DNA from: Chloroflexota bacterium
GTDB taxonomy: Bacteria > Chloroflexota > Anaerolineae > Anaerolineales > Villigracilaceae
Reading direction: 5' to 3'
Length of the DNA: 59,292 nt
Assembly (NCBI GenBank): GCA_016234495.1
Contig: JACRBI010000003.1
Coordinates: forward strand, 1 to 59,292
The translations under genes and the position numbers were made by a program. Below the pieces are notes generated by a model that saw only the letters and a list, made by a program, of their open reading frames with translations, did not search any database and was not told the DNA's origin. Of this stretch, positions 23,869 to 31,520 are shown in pieces. Each line of letters begins with the position of its first letter. Positions within the stretch are counted from its first letter, which is position 1.

Positions 23869-24606
23869 ATGCGCATCGCGACCATCTCGGATATCCACGG
23901 CAATTTCACCGCGCTTCAAGCCGTTATTGCGGATATTAAATCGCAAAACGTAGACCAGGTCGTTTGCCTCGGCGATACAGTGACTCTTGGGCCGCAGCCT
24001 AAAGAATCGTTGAACGCACTACGGGAATTGAACTGCGTTCTGATCAAAGGCAACCATGATGCGGCAATCCTTGACCCCGAGCGTGCTGTTGAATTCGAAA
24101 TCACAGAACACCTTATCCCCGATCTGTACTGGTGCAGAGAAAAATTATCCCTGCCCGATTTGAAATTCATCGATGCATTCGAAACCTCATACGAGTTTGT
24201 TTTTCCAAACGGCGTGACCGTCCTCTTCTTTCACGGCTCACCGCTTTCAAACACAGACATTATTCAGGCAACAACCGAACCAGAGCTCCTGGATAAATAT
24301 TTTGAAAATCAAAAAGCCACCGTGTTCGTCGGCGGGCACTCACACATTCAGATGTACCGCCGTTATGGAGAAAAGCTGATCGTGAACTCAGGCAGTGTTG
24401 GGAACGCCTTCGAATTCGCGTTCTCCGCGGGAAGAGCGCCCAGCCTGCTGCCGTGGGCGGAATATACAATCATCGGTCAGAATGGCAACTCATTGGATAT
24501 TGACCTGCGCCGCGTTTACTTTGACACAACTCTGCTTCTCAAAAAAATTGCCGAAAGCGGGCTGCCCAGCGCCGACTGGTGGTTGAGTCAATATAAATCT
24601 TCATGA
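23869..24606 (+). CDS. Calcineurin-like metallophosphoesterase (YfcE/MJ0936 type)
   Basis: This 245-residue cytosolic phosphoesterase has the metal-binding motifs in order: SDIHGN (residues 7-12), GDTVTLG, KGNHDA and GGHSHIQM. The small size fits the Metallophos_2 group, which acts on phosphodiesters or phosphoproteins. The frame is open upstream, but the ATG at 23869 follows GGAAAGG and gives the normal MRIATISDIHGN start. Its TGA overlaps the ATG of the nucleoside kinase gene (ATGA at 24603-24606), so translation is coupled. Confidence 0.9.
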   Translation: MRIATISDIHGNFTALQAVIADIKSQNVDQVVCLGDTVTLGPQPKESLNALRELNCVLIKGNHDAAILDPERAVEFEITEHLIPDLYWCREKLSLPDLKFIDAFETSYEFVFPNGVTVLFFHGSPLSNTDIIQATTEPELLDKYFENQKATVFVGGHSHIQMYRRYGEKLIVNSGSVGNAFEFAFSAGRAPSLLPWAEYTIIGQNGNSLDIDLRRVYFDTTLLLKKIAESGLPSADWWLSQYKSS

Positions 24607-25193
24607 ACAAGCTCATCATCATTGTCGGTCCCAGCGGAGTTGGAAAAACCACGCTGGCGCGCGCGCTGTGTGAAAAACATAATTTTTCAATTGCATACGA
24701 ACAACACACAGAAAGACCTTTCCAGACGCTTTTCAAACAAGACCCAAAATACGCCCTCGCAAATCAACTGGATTATCTGTTGTATCGCTCCGAACAGGAA
24801 CGTGAATTACGTCAGAGTGATCTGCCCGCATTGATGGACGGCGGCCTCGATCTGGATTTTCATGGATTCACACGGCTCTTCCACACGCGCGGATGGCTTA
24901 ACGACGAGGAGTTCAAACTCTGTGCGCGCTTCTATTCTTTAACCCGCAGCCTGCTCCCGCCCCCAGATTTGATCATCTCTTTGAGCGCATCTGCAAAAAC
25001 CATCAGCGCCAGACTCGCCGCTCGAAACAGAATCAACATCGCGTCCAGTGAAGATGCGGAGTCGTTAAGCAGATTCATGAACGAGTGGCTGGAATCCATT
25101 TCAGAAGAAAAAATCATCAGGCTCGACATCTCACACGAAGACAAGGAATACGCTCAAAGCGTTGCGCTCATCCTTGATAGAATAACAAAATGA
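24603..25193 (+). CDS. Deoxynucleoside kinase-like P-loop protein
   Basis: This 196-residue P-loop kinase has GPSGVGKTT at residues 9-17, then a deoxynucleoside-kinase-like pattern: E-Q-H-T-E-R-P-F, DPKYALANQLDYLLYR and LMDGGLDLDFHGFTRLFHTRG (where dNKs have a D-R-S), PDLIISLSAS and a lid with R-L-A-A-R-N-R. It probably phosphorylates a nucleoside or related small substrate. The usual DRS is altered to DGG, so specificity may differ. Both ends overlap the neighbouring genes by 4 bases. Confidence 0.75.
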   Translation: MNKLIIIVGPSGVGKTTLARALCEKHNFSIAYEQHTERPFQTLFKQDPKYALANQLDYLLYRSEQERELRQSDLPALMDGGLDLDFHGFTRLFHTRGWLNDEEFKLCARFYSLTRSLLPPPDLIISLSASAKTISARLAARNRINIASSEDAESLSRFMNEWLESISEEKIIRLDISHEDKEYAQSVALILDRITK

Positions 25194-25990
25194 TCCACTT
25201 GCGCTCCATCACACAAAAAGGGATAAACGAAGAAGAGGGCTTTCCGTTCAATGTGCCCGTCATCCGCGCGTTGAATGAAATTGAGCTTCACGCGCCTGTG
25301 ACTTTTTTTGTCGGCGAGAACGGTTCGGGAAAATCGACATTAATGGAAACCATCGCGTGCGCGGCGGGTTCGGTGACGGTTGGGAGTGAAAGCGTCAAAA
25401 CCGATCCATCACTCGCGCACGTCCGAAAGCTTGCCGGGCACTTGCGCCTGACATGGACAAAACGCACACACAAGGGCTTCTTCCTTCGCGCCGAGGATTT
25501 CTTCGGTTACGCCAAACAAATGGCACGGACCCGGCAGGAGCTGGAAGATGACTTGAAAAAGGTCGATGGTGAATATGCAGGCCGTTCAAAGTTTGCCAAA
25601 GACCTTGCGAAGCTGCCGCACGCAAATGAACTGCACGCGATCAAGCGCCGTTATGGCGACGGGCTGGATACCCGTTCACACGGTGAAAGTTTTCTGGCTT
25701 TGTTTCAATCGCGTTTTGTTCCAAACGGTTTATATCTTTTAGACGAACCCGAAGCGCCGCTTTCCCCCATTCGGCAACTGGCATTTCTCTCCGCGCTCAA
25801 ACAAATGACCGCAGAAGATTCGCAGTTCATCATCGCCACCCACTCGCCCATCATCATGGCATTTCCTGAGGCCGAGATTTTGAGCTTTGACGGCGGCCAA
25901 ATCCGCAGGGTAAATTATGAAGACCTGGAACACGTCACGTTGACGAGGGCTTTTTTGAACGACCCCGAATCTTACCTCAGGTATTTGTAA
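25190..25990 (+). CDS. ABC-type AAA ATPase (SMC/RecF-like, short)
   Basis: This 266-residue stand-alone ABC-class ATPase has Walker A GENGSGKST (42-50), the signature SHGES, Walker B LYLLDEPEAPLS, and the switch histidine in IIATHSPI. Only a short arm separates the halves, and there are no membrane segments, so it is not a transporter. Such ATPases often provide the motor of a repair or defence system. It is the third gene of the tightly overlapped phosphoesterase-kinase-ATPase operon (ATGA at 25190-25193). Confidence 0.88.
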   Translation: MIHLRSITQKGINEEEGFPFNVPVIRALNEIELHAPVTFFVGENGSGKSTLMETIACAAGSVTVGSESVKTDPSLAHVRKLAGHLRLTWTKRTHKGFFLRAEDFFGYAKQMARTRQELEDDLKKVDGEYAGRSKFAKDLAKLPHANELHAIKRRYGDGLDTRSHGESFLALFQSRFVPNGLYLLDEPEAPLSPIRQLAFLSALKQMTAEDSQFIIATHSPIIMAFPEAEILSFDGGQIRRVNYEDLEHVTLTRAFLNDPESYLRYL

Positions 25991-26024
25991 AGCAATCTTT
26001 GCCGAATTTGGGGAAAATTGGGGC

Positions 26025-26052
26025 TTGCAAAAAATAATAGTTTGTGTATAAT
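26025..26052 (+). promoter_or_regulatory. Strong promoter of the YkvA-family gene
   Basis: TTGCAA (26025-26030), a 16-base spacer and a perfect TATAAT (26047-26052) predict a transcript start near 26059, exactly where a long hairpin begins. Confidence 0.7.
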
Positions 26053-26058
26053 ACGCCT

Positions 26059-26097
26059 ATCAGTCGCCAGGATGCCCCCCTCATCCTGGCGACTGAT
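26059..26097 (+). promoter_or_regulatory. 5'-end hairpin of the YkvA-family mRNA
   Basis: A perfect 16-bp stem (26059-26074 with 26082-26097) has a 7-base C-rich loop. It is followed by ATTTTGTTT and then the AAGGG ribosome binding site. It could stabilise the 5' end or act as an attenuator for the gene at 26119. Confidence 0.6.
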
Positions 26098-26118
26098 ATT
26101 TTGTTTAAGGGTTTTGCC

Positions 26119-26505
26119 ATGCGTCAATTATTCGAAAACTGGAAAAGGTGGGCAAAGCTACTGAAGGTGGAAGTCTACGCGCTTTATCTGGCTTACCGAG
26201 ACCAGCGCGTCTCCAGGTTTGCCAAAGTATTCACGGCTTGCGTGGTGGCATACGCTTTCAGCCCGATAGATTTAATCCCAGACTTTATTCCCATTCTCGG
26301 ATATTTGGATGACTTGATATTAATTCCGCTGGGGGTCAAACTCGCTTTATCGATGATTCCATCCGATGTGATGATCGAGAGTCGTGAAAAAGCGCGGGAG
26401 CTCATTCAAGAAGGAAAACCGGTCAATCGCATCGCTGCTGTTATCATCGTCCTAATCTGGCTTGCTTTCGCGGCACTGGTCGCCGCAAAGTTCCTGCGTG
26501 ATTGA
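26119..26505 (+). CDS. YkvA family (DUF1232) membrane protein
   Basis: This 128-residue protein carries the DUF1232 core: Y-A-F-S-P-I-D-L-I-P-D-F-I-P-I-L-G-Y-L-D-D, followed by an amphipathic stretch, and a C-terminal transmembrane helix (about 105-125). The family is widespread and of unknown role, probably at the inner membrane. The ATG at 26119 follows AAGGG. Upstream is a strong promoter with a 16-bp hairpin at the expected mRNA 5' end. Confidence 0.88.
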   Translation: MRQLFENWKRWAKLLKVEVYALYLAYRDQRVSRFAKVFTACVVAYAFSPIDLIPDFIPILGYLDDLILIPLGVKLALSMIPSDVMIESREKARELIQEGKPVNRIAAVIIVLIWLAFAALVAAKFLRD

Positions 26506-26543
26506 CTCGGTAATACTCCCGCGCTTCGCCGCATCAATACGGC

Positions 26544-27383
26544 ATGACCACCAGAACCATATCCCATATTATCGAACCACAACTCGTCATTGAAGGCGCA
26601 GGCGTATTATTGAGGCGCTCCATTTCTCCACGCGCCAGCAATGAATACGATCCCTTCCTGTTATTCGATCACTTCGCATTCAACAATCCGCTCGAAGGAC
26701 CCATCCGCGGCTTTCCCACACATCCGCATCGCGGCATAGAAACCGTCACCTACATGCTGGACGGTTCCGTCAATCACCGCGACAGCCTCGGCAACGCCGG
26801 CACCATCGGCGCGGGCGATGTGCAATGGATGACAGCTGGCCGCGGCATTCTGCACGAGGAAATGCCGCGCCGCGGAGCGAGCGGAAATATTTACGGTCTC
26901 CAACTTTGGGTCAACCTGCCTGCCGCGCAAAAGATGAGTCAACCGCGCTATCGCGAAGTGAAATCATCCACAATTCCTATCATCGAAAAAGACGGCGCAA
27001 GCATTCGACTCGTTGCCGGAGAATTGGAAGGGATTCGCGGGCCTGTGACCGAGATCACAGCCGCGCCTCTTTACATGGACGTGAAGCTGGCTCCTGCTTC
27101 GAGATTCATTTTCCCCATCCCAACCGGTCACACCACGCTGGCGTATGTCTTTGAAGGTGCGGGAGAATTTGGCAGCCAGGCCGTGGAATCTGTCAGCATG
27201 GTTGTCTTCAATGACGACGGCGCCCAGATCGAGGTCAGAAGCGACACGGGTGTGCAGTTCATGCTCATCTCCGGCGCACCGTTCAAAGAGCCGATCGTCC
27301 CGTATGGGCCATTCGTCATGAATACAGTCGAAGAAATTCAACAGGCGATCACCGAACTGCAAAACGGGACGTTTGTAAAGTAA
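26544..27383 (+). CDS. Pirin family protein
   Basis: This 279-residue bicupin carries the pirin N-terminal metal site: FPTHPHRGIETVTYMLDG with later H (SVNHRDS) and E (LHEEMPR). Pirins bind iron and act as quercetin dioxygenases or redox-dependent regulators; which applies here is not known. The C-terminal cupin is also intact (TTLAYVFEGAG). No clear ribosome binding site precedes the ATG at 26544. A terminator follows. Confidence 0.93.
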   Translation: MTTRTISHIIEPQLVIEGAGVLLRRSISPRASNEYDPFLLFDHFAFNNPLEGPIRGFPTHPHRGIETVTYMLDGSVNHRDSLGNAGTIGAGDVQWMTAGRGILHEEMPRRGASGNIYGLQLWVNLPAAQKMSQPRYREVKSSTIPIIEKDGASIRLVAGELEGIRGPVTEITAAPLYMDVKLAPASRFIFPIPTGHTTLAYVFEGAGEFGSQAVESVSMVVFNDDGAQIEVRSDTGVQFMLISGAPFKEPIVPYGPFVMNTVEEIQQAITELQNGTFVK

Positions 27384-27406
27384 GCCTGCGCAATTCCAGA
27401 GTAATC

Positions 27407-27438
27407 AAGAGATCACCAGATATAATTGGCGATCTCTT
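27407..27438 (+). terminator. Terminator after the pirin gene
   Basis: An 8-bp stem (AAGAGATC 27407-27414 with GATCTCTT 27431-27438) runs into TTTTT. The loop contains a TATAAT (27421-27426) that might serve as a -10 for the Nudix gene. Confidence 0.7.
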
Positions 27439-27457
27439 TTTTTCAACACGGAGGAGT

Positions 27458-27931
27458 ATGACTCAAACAGAAATAATCTATGGCGAACGATTTGGAAAGC
27501 AGGGCGAATTACGAGTTGGCTGTTCCGCAACAATCTTCGATAAACAGCGCGAAAAGATATTGCTCACCCGCCGCACCGACAACGGACGGTGGTGCCTGCC
27601 CGGTGGCCGCATGGAATCAGGCGAGTCTGCGGCTGAGGCTTGTGAAAGAGAAGTATGGGAGGAAACAGGCTTGAAGGTGCAGGTGACGCGTTTGATCGGC
27701 GTGTACAGTGACCCCGATCAACTGGTGATTTACCCTGATGGAAACAAAGTCTTTTTCGTGATTTTGGGATTCGAAGCAGAAGTCATCGGCGGCGTATTGG
27801 GATTAAGCGACGAAACAACTGATGTCGGCTATTTCTCGCTCGCTGAAATGGAATCAATGCCCATTCATGGAAAGCACAAAAGCCGCGTGGAAGACGCGCT
27901 GATCGAAAGCCGTGAAGCGCTTATCAAATAG
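27458..27931 (+). CDS. Nudix hydrolase
   Basis: This 157-residue protein has the complete Nudix box G-x5-E-x7-REVWEETGL at about residues 51-73 (GGRMESGESAAEACEREVWEETG, split here as GGRMESGES and the REVWEETG helix). It hydrolyses a nucleoside diphosphate linked to another group; the L-P-G-G and Y-S-D-P motifs resemble ADP-ribose or mutator-type members. ACGGAGGAG precedes the ATG. A small membrane protein gene follows 10 bases later. Confidence 0.93.
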   Translation: MTQTEIIYGERFGKQGELRVGCSATIFDKQREKILLTRRTDNGRWCLPGGRMESGESAAEACEREVWEETGLKVQVTRLIGVYSDPDQLVIYPDGNKVFFVILGFEAEVIGGVLGLSDETTDVGYFSLAEMESMPIHGKHKSRVEDALIESREALIK

Positions 27932-27941
27932 AGGAGAAGAA

Positions 27942-28490
27942 ATGCTCATCAAACTTTCCGACACATTGAAAAAATACGCAAAGGGCTGGCTGGTTCTTAT
28001 TTTATTTTTATTGGACGCGGTCTTCATGGGCTACGTCATGCCGTCCATTGGAACGACAATGAACAGCAGCGGCCCGATTGACCTGCTGTTCTTTTACACA
28101 CCGCAGACAGCCTACGAAATGGTGGCCGCCTATGGCGAACAAGTCCGCGAGGCGTACCGCATCACAGAATTGACGGTGGACATTATTTACCCCATCGTTT
28201 ACACCTTGTTTTTTAGTTTGTTGATCACATGGTTATTCCAAAGAGGCTTCCCCGCTGAAAGTAAAATGCAGCGATTAAATGTTGTATCATTCGGAGCGTG
28301 GCTGTTCGACCTGTTTGAAAACCTGGGCATCGTGACCATGCTCTCGGTGTATCCATCCACACCGGCGCTTGTGGCCTGGCTGACGACGATTTTCACGATG
28401 GTCAAATGGACATTCGCAGGCGCCGGCGGAATATTAATTTTGATCGGGCTTGTGATGGCAGCAAAAAATAAATTCAAAATTCAAATGTAG
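27942..28490 (+). CDS. Four-helix membrane protein of unknown function
   Basis: This 182-residue protein has four hydrophobic segments (about 14-34, 75-97, 111-130 and 150-173). I do not recognise the family. GAGGAG precedes the ATG at 27942, better than the upstream in-frame start. It is cotranscribed with the Nudix gene. Its TAG stop (28488-28490) is the start of a large inverted repeat (28484-28544). Confidence 0.7.
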   Translation: MLIKLSDTLKKYAKGWLVLILFLLDAVFMGYVMPSIGTTMNSSGPIDLLFFYTPQTAYEMVAAYGEQVREAYRITELTVDIIYPIVYTLFFSLLITWLFQRGFPAESKMQRLNVVSFGAWLFDLFENLGIVTMLSVYPSTPALVAWLTTIFTMVKWTFAGAGGILILIGLVMAAKNKFKIQM

Positions 28491-28544
28491 AGGCGCGATA
28501 CCCAGCACCTGCAGTTCTGGGCAGGTGTATCGCACCCCTACATT
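28484..28544. repeat. Imperfect inverted repeat at convergent gene ends
   Basis: AATGTAGAGGCGCGATAC (28484-28501) pairs imperfectly with GTATCGCACCCCTACATT (28527-28544), with an inner ACCTGC/GCAGGT pair. It contains the stop codons of both convergent genes and can act as a two-way terminator. Its ends match the palindrome inside nuoEF. Confidence 0.7.
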
Positions 28545-29230
28545 CGTAACCACCACACGCCCGTACATTCTGGCAAAACCACCCAGTTGTTTTTCTTCAC
28601 CTTATCGCCCAACTCATCACCAAAGAAAAAGCGCGAAAGGAATTCGGCTTCTTCGAGCGACTCAAATTTATAGTCGGTGCGAATCCATTTATTTTGGAAG
28701 CCTGCTTCTTCGAGCCAGGGATAATAGTCTTTGAGATGTGTCAACTTAATCGGCGACTCGTTCCCCGTGCCCAGCGATTCAAACAAAACGATGTAGCTGT
28801 TCGGCCTTAAGACGCGTTTCATTTCGCCCAGCCATTTTTCCAACTCAACCCGCGCCGAGTCAGGATTCCATTCTGCGAGATATGCCACGCTCCAGCCAGA
28901 GACAACTAAATCGGCAGAGGCATCCTCCACCGGCAATTGGCGGTGATCGGCGACATCCACCTGCCAATTGGTCAAGCCGCTGGCGGAGAATTTTTCGCGG
29001 CAGACGCGCAGCATCTCCTCGGATATGTCAAACGCGCGGACTTGCGCCACATGCGGGGCAAGCATACAGGCCAGTCGTCCGGTGCCGGCGCCCAGGTCAA
29101 GAACGATGCGGTTTTCCAGTGGAGTGATCTCGCGCAGCGACTTCAAGATATTTCCCTGATAATCCTCGCGCGCAATCAAGGCCTCATATTTATCCCCTTC
29201 AGTTTGATAAATTTCTTCTTGTGTAGGCAT
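28538..29230 (-). CDS. SAM-dependent methyltransferase, class I
   Basis: This 230-residue protein has the SAM-binding motif I VLDLGAGTGRLA (about 42-53), the acidic loop VRAFDISEEML and motif IV-like DLVVSGWSVAYL. It resembles small-molecule methyltransferases of the UbiE/Methyltransf_11 group. The substrate is unknown. The ATG at 29230 lies only 6 bases after a -10 element shared with the divergent deacylase gene, so the mRNA is probably leaderless. Confidence 0.88.
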   Translation of the reverse strand: MPTQEEIYQTEGDKYEALIAREDYQGNILKSLREITPLENRIVLDLGAGTGRLACMLAPHVAQVRAFDISEEMLRVCREKFSASGLTNWQVDVADHRQLPVEDASADLVVSGWSVAYLAEWNPDSARVELEKWLGEMKRVLRPNSYIVLFESLGTGNESPIKLTHLKDYYPWLEEAGFQNKWIRTDYKFESLEEAEFLSRFFFGDELGDKVKKNNWVVLPECTGVWWLRM

Positions 29231-29236
29231 GGAGCA

Positions 29237-29244
29237 ATTATAAT
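29237..29244. promoter_or_regulatory. Shared palindromic -10 for two divergent, apparently leaderless genes
   Basis: ATTATAAT reads TATAAT on both strands (29239-29244 plus; 29237-29242 minus). The start codons lie 7 bases (plus, 29252) and 6 bases (minus, 29230) beyond it, the distance at which transcription starts, and neither gene has a ribosome binding site. Confidence 0.6.
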
Positions 29245-29251
29245 ATGCGCC

Positions 29252-29728
29252 ATGTCCCAACTCTCCCCCTCTGCGCAAAAGATACAAGACCTGCTTTGTT
29301 CACTTGGGTTCAACTATGCTGTCATCGAACATGCCGAGTCGACGCGCACCGCGCAGGAAGCCGCAGACCGCGCAGGCTGTGATCTCGGGCAGATCATCAA
29401 GTCGTTGATTTTTCGCGGCAAGGCAAGCGGAAAGCCAATTTTAGTGCTCACCAGCGGAGTCAACCGCGTGGACGAAAAACGAATCAGCGGGTATGTGGAA
29501 GAATCAATCAGCCGCGCAGATGCCGATTTCGTGCGGACAGTTACCGGCTTCGCAATTGGAGGCGTGCCTCCCATCGGTCACAACGAAAAAATGGAAACTT
29601 ATCTCGATGAAGACCTGATGCAATATCTCGTGGTCTGGGCGGCGGCCGGCACACCAAACGCGATTTTTGAATTGACGCCGACAGACCTGCAAAAAATGAC
29701 GGGCGGTAAAGTTGTTCAAGTGAAATAA
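29252..29728 (+). CDS. YbaK/EbsC-type aminoacyl-tRNA deacylase
   Basis: This 158-residue protein belongs to the YbaK/ProX family that hydrolyses mischarged tRNAs, typically Cys- or Ala-tRNA-Pro. Diagnostic segments are EAADRAGCDLGQIIKSLIFRG (split: EAADRAGC and QIIKSLIFRG), VNRVDEKRI and GFAIGGVPPIGH. The conserved lysine is in IKSLIF. The ATG is 7 bases after a -10 element with no ribosome binding site, which points to leaderless translation. Confidence 0.92.
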   Translation: MSQLSPSAQKIQDLLCSLGFNYAVIEHAESTRTAQEAADRAGCDLGQIIKSLIFRGKASGKPILVLTSGVNRVDEKRISGYVEESISRADADFVRTVTGFAIGGVPPIGHNEKMETYLDEDLMQYLVVWAAAGTPNAIFELTPTDLQKMTGGKVVQVK

Positions 29729-29756
29729 CAACCATTAAAAATTAAAGGAGAGCAGC

Positions 29757-30509
29757 ATGGGAAAATATTTTGATTTGGTTTATAACGGCCCACCGTTTGT
29801 GCTCTTTGGCACGCCGCACCTGATCGCGATCGGACTCATTACTCTGTGTTGTTTTTCGTATTTATATTTTCGCAAGATATGGGGCGAGAAGGAAAGGAAG
29901 GCCGTCCGCTGGGTTTTCGCCATCACCATCGTCCTCACTGAATCAAGTTTGCATATCTGGTCTTTGTACTGGGGCATCTGGAATATTCAAACCATGCTGC
30001 CACTGCACATGTGCGCCGTGCTGATCTGGCTCTCGGCTTACATGCTGGTGACGAAAAATTACGCGATCTATGAATTCGTTTACTTCATGGGACTCGGCGG
30101 AGCCATGCAAGCCGTGTTAACTCCCGCCGATGCCGCCGCGTACAACTTCCCGCACTACCGCCTGATGCAAACCATCTTCGCGCACGGACTGTTGATCAAT
30201 ATCGCCATTTACATGACCGTGGTCGAGGGATTCCGTCCGACTCTGCAATCCTTCAAACGCGTTTTTATCTGGACGAATATCTACATGATTCCCGTGTTCT
30301 TCCTTAATCTGGCGATCGGCAGTAATTATCTTTTTGTGGCAGGCAAGCCCGAGTTCCCCACCCTGCTGGATGCGCTGGCTCCCTGGCCCTGGTATATCTT
30401 TGAAATGGAGGCGCTCGGGTTTGCCATCTTCTTTATTCTCTATATTCCATTCCTGATCAAGGATTGGCGGGCAAAACAGATGATCCCAAGCGAAGGGAAA
30501 TTGAAATAA
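29757..30509 (+). CDS. TIGR02206 (YwaF-like) membrane protein, copy 1
   Basis: This 250-residue protein has seven hydrophobic segments and the family's marks: G-T-P-H-L near the start, W-x-x-W-N-I-Q-T-M-L-P-L-H-M-C-A (about 75-90), LTP-DA, HYRLMQTIFAHG and the C-terminal GSNYLFVAGKPEFPTLLDAL. The conserved histidines (HLIA, LHMC, HYR, AHG) suggest a metal or catalytic site in the membrane. The function is unknown. AAAGGAG precedes the ATG. A paralogue follows at 30684. Confidence 0.85.
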   Translation: MGKYFDLVYNGPPFVLFGTPHLIAIGLITLCCFSYLYFRKIWGEKERKAVRWVFAITIVLTESSLHIWSLYWGIWNIQTMLPLHMCAVLIWLSAYMLVTKNYAIYEFVYFMGLGGAMQAVLTPADAAAYNFPHYRLMQTIFAHGLLINIAIYMTVVEGFRPTLQSFKRVFIWTNIYMIPVFFLNLAIGSNYLFVAGKPEFPTLLDALAPWPWYIFEMEALGFAIFFILYIPFLIKDWRAKQMIPSEGKLK

Positions 30510-30683
30510 TGGGTCACTGGGATTCGTGGTGATTAACCATTTTTCGTATACGGATTTCACGGGAAACACGGAGAAGAGCAGAATTTAAAGGTTTTTCCGT
30601 GCCGTCCGCGTACAACGCGAAGCGCAACTCAACCATGAACTTGGCGTTTTAATAAGAAAAATTTTGCCAAGGAGTTGCCCAAA
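30510..30683 (+). repeat. Repeat-like intergenic spacer
   Basis: The 174-base spacer carries phrases common in dispersed intergenic repeats: GGGATTCGTGG, TTTCACGGG, and CACGGA (30567-30572) pairing with TCCGTG (30596-30601), plus GTATACGGA against TCCGCGTAC. I see no gene in it. The ribosome binding site AAGGAG (30669-30674) is at its end. Confidence 0.4.
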
Positions 30684-31421
30684 ATGGAACAGTTTTTTGC
30701 AAAAGAATATAGCGGTGGCGCGTTCGTACTGTACGGAACAGGGCATTTAATCGCGCTGACCATCATCCTCTTAATATGTTTTCTGCTTTCATCCATGCAT
30801 AGTTTGGCTGACAATAAAAAGAGAATTCTACTGTCCCTCATGGGCGGATTGCTTTTGATAAACGAAACGGGCTGGCATGCGTGGAATATCTATTGGGGCA
30901 CGTGGACAATTCAAACCATGCTGCCATTGCACTTGTGCAGTTTTACGGTCTGGGGTTCGATCTACATGCTGTTCACCGGTAATCGCAACGTGTATTTCTA
31001 CGAGACGCTTTACTTCCTCGGCATCGGCGGTGCGACTCAGGCGCTCCTCACACCGGATGCGGGACCGTATGGCTTCCCGCATTTCCGCGCCTTTCAAACC
31101 TTCATCTCGCACGGACTGTTGGTCATTATTCCCCTGTACATGACCATCGTCGAAGGGTACCGCCCCACGCTGGCATCATTTAAACGCGTGTTCATTGTGA
31201 CCAATATTTACATGGTCGTGGTCTTTTTCGTTAACCTCGCCATCGGAAGCAACTATCTTTTCGTGGCGGGCAAACCGGAATTCCCCACCCTGTTGGACGC
31301 GCTCGCTCCCTGGCCCTGGTACATATTTGAATTGGAAGCAATTGGTTTCGCAGTCTTTTTCCTGATATACCTTCCGTTCTTTATCAAAGACCATCGCACA
31401 AGAAAGGCGGTGACAGCCTAG
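30684..31421 (+). CDS. TIGR02206 (YwaF-like) membrane protein, copy 2
   Basis: This 245-residue paralogue of the preceding gene has the same seven-segment plan and motifs (G-T-G-H-L, W-x-I-Q-T-M-L-P-L-H-L-C, FPHFRAFQTFISHG). A stretch of about 30 residues near the C-terminus, starting GSNYLFVAGKP, is identical in the two proteins although the codons differ at many third positions, which shows strong selection on this part. The ATG at 30684 is chosen because AAGGAG lies 9 bases upstream. A terminator follows. Confidence 0.85.
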   Translation: MEQFFAKEYSGGAFVLYGTGHLIALTIILLICFLLSSMHSLADNKKRILLSLMGGLLLINETGWHAWNIYWGTWTIQTMLPLHLCSFTVWGSIYMLFTGNRNVYFYETLYFLGIGGATQALLTPDAGPYGFPHFRAFQTFISHGLLVIIPLYMTIVEGYRPTLASFKRVFIVTNIYMVVVFFVNLAIGSNYLFVAGKPEFPTLLDALAPWPWYIFELEAIGFAVFFLIYLPFFIKDHRTRKAVTA

Positions 31422-31422
31422 C

Positions 31423-31460
31423 ATAATAATCCCAAAGGGAGCATCCTTTGGGATTATTAT
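31423..31460 (+). terminator. Terminator after the TIGR02206 pair
   Basis: A perfect 16-bp stem (31423-31438 with 31445-31460) directly after the stop is followed by TTTCATT. Confidence 0.8.
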
Positions 31461-31520
31461 TTCATTGCGCTGACTCATTCTTTATCGTAGAATTCTTTAC
31501 ACCAGCCAAAAGGAGATTTT

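Noticed and set aside
27421-27426. TATAAT as the Nudix gene promoter
   Set aside because: It lies in the loop of the pirin terminator and has no -35; transcription would start inside the terminator. Kept only as a remark.
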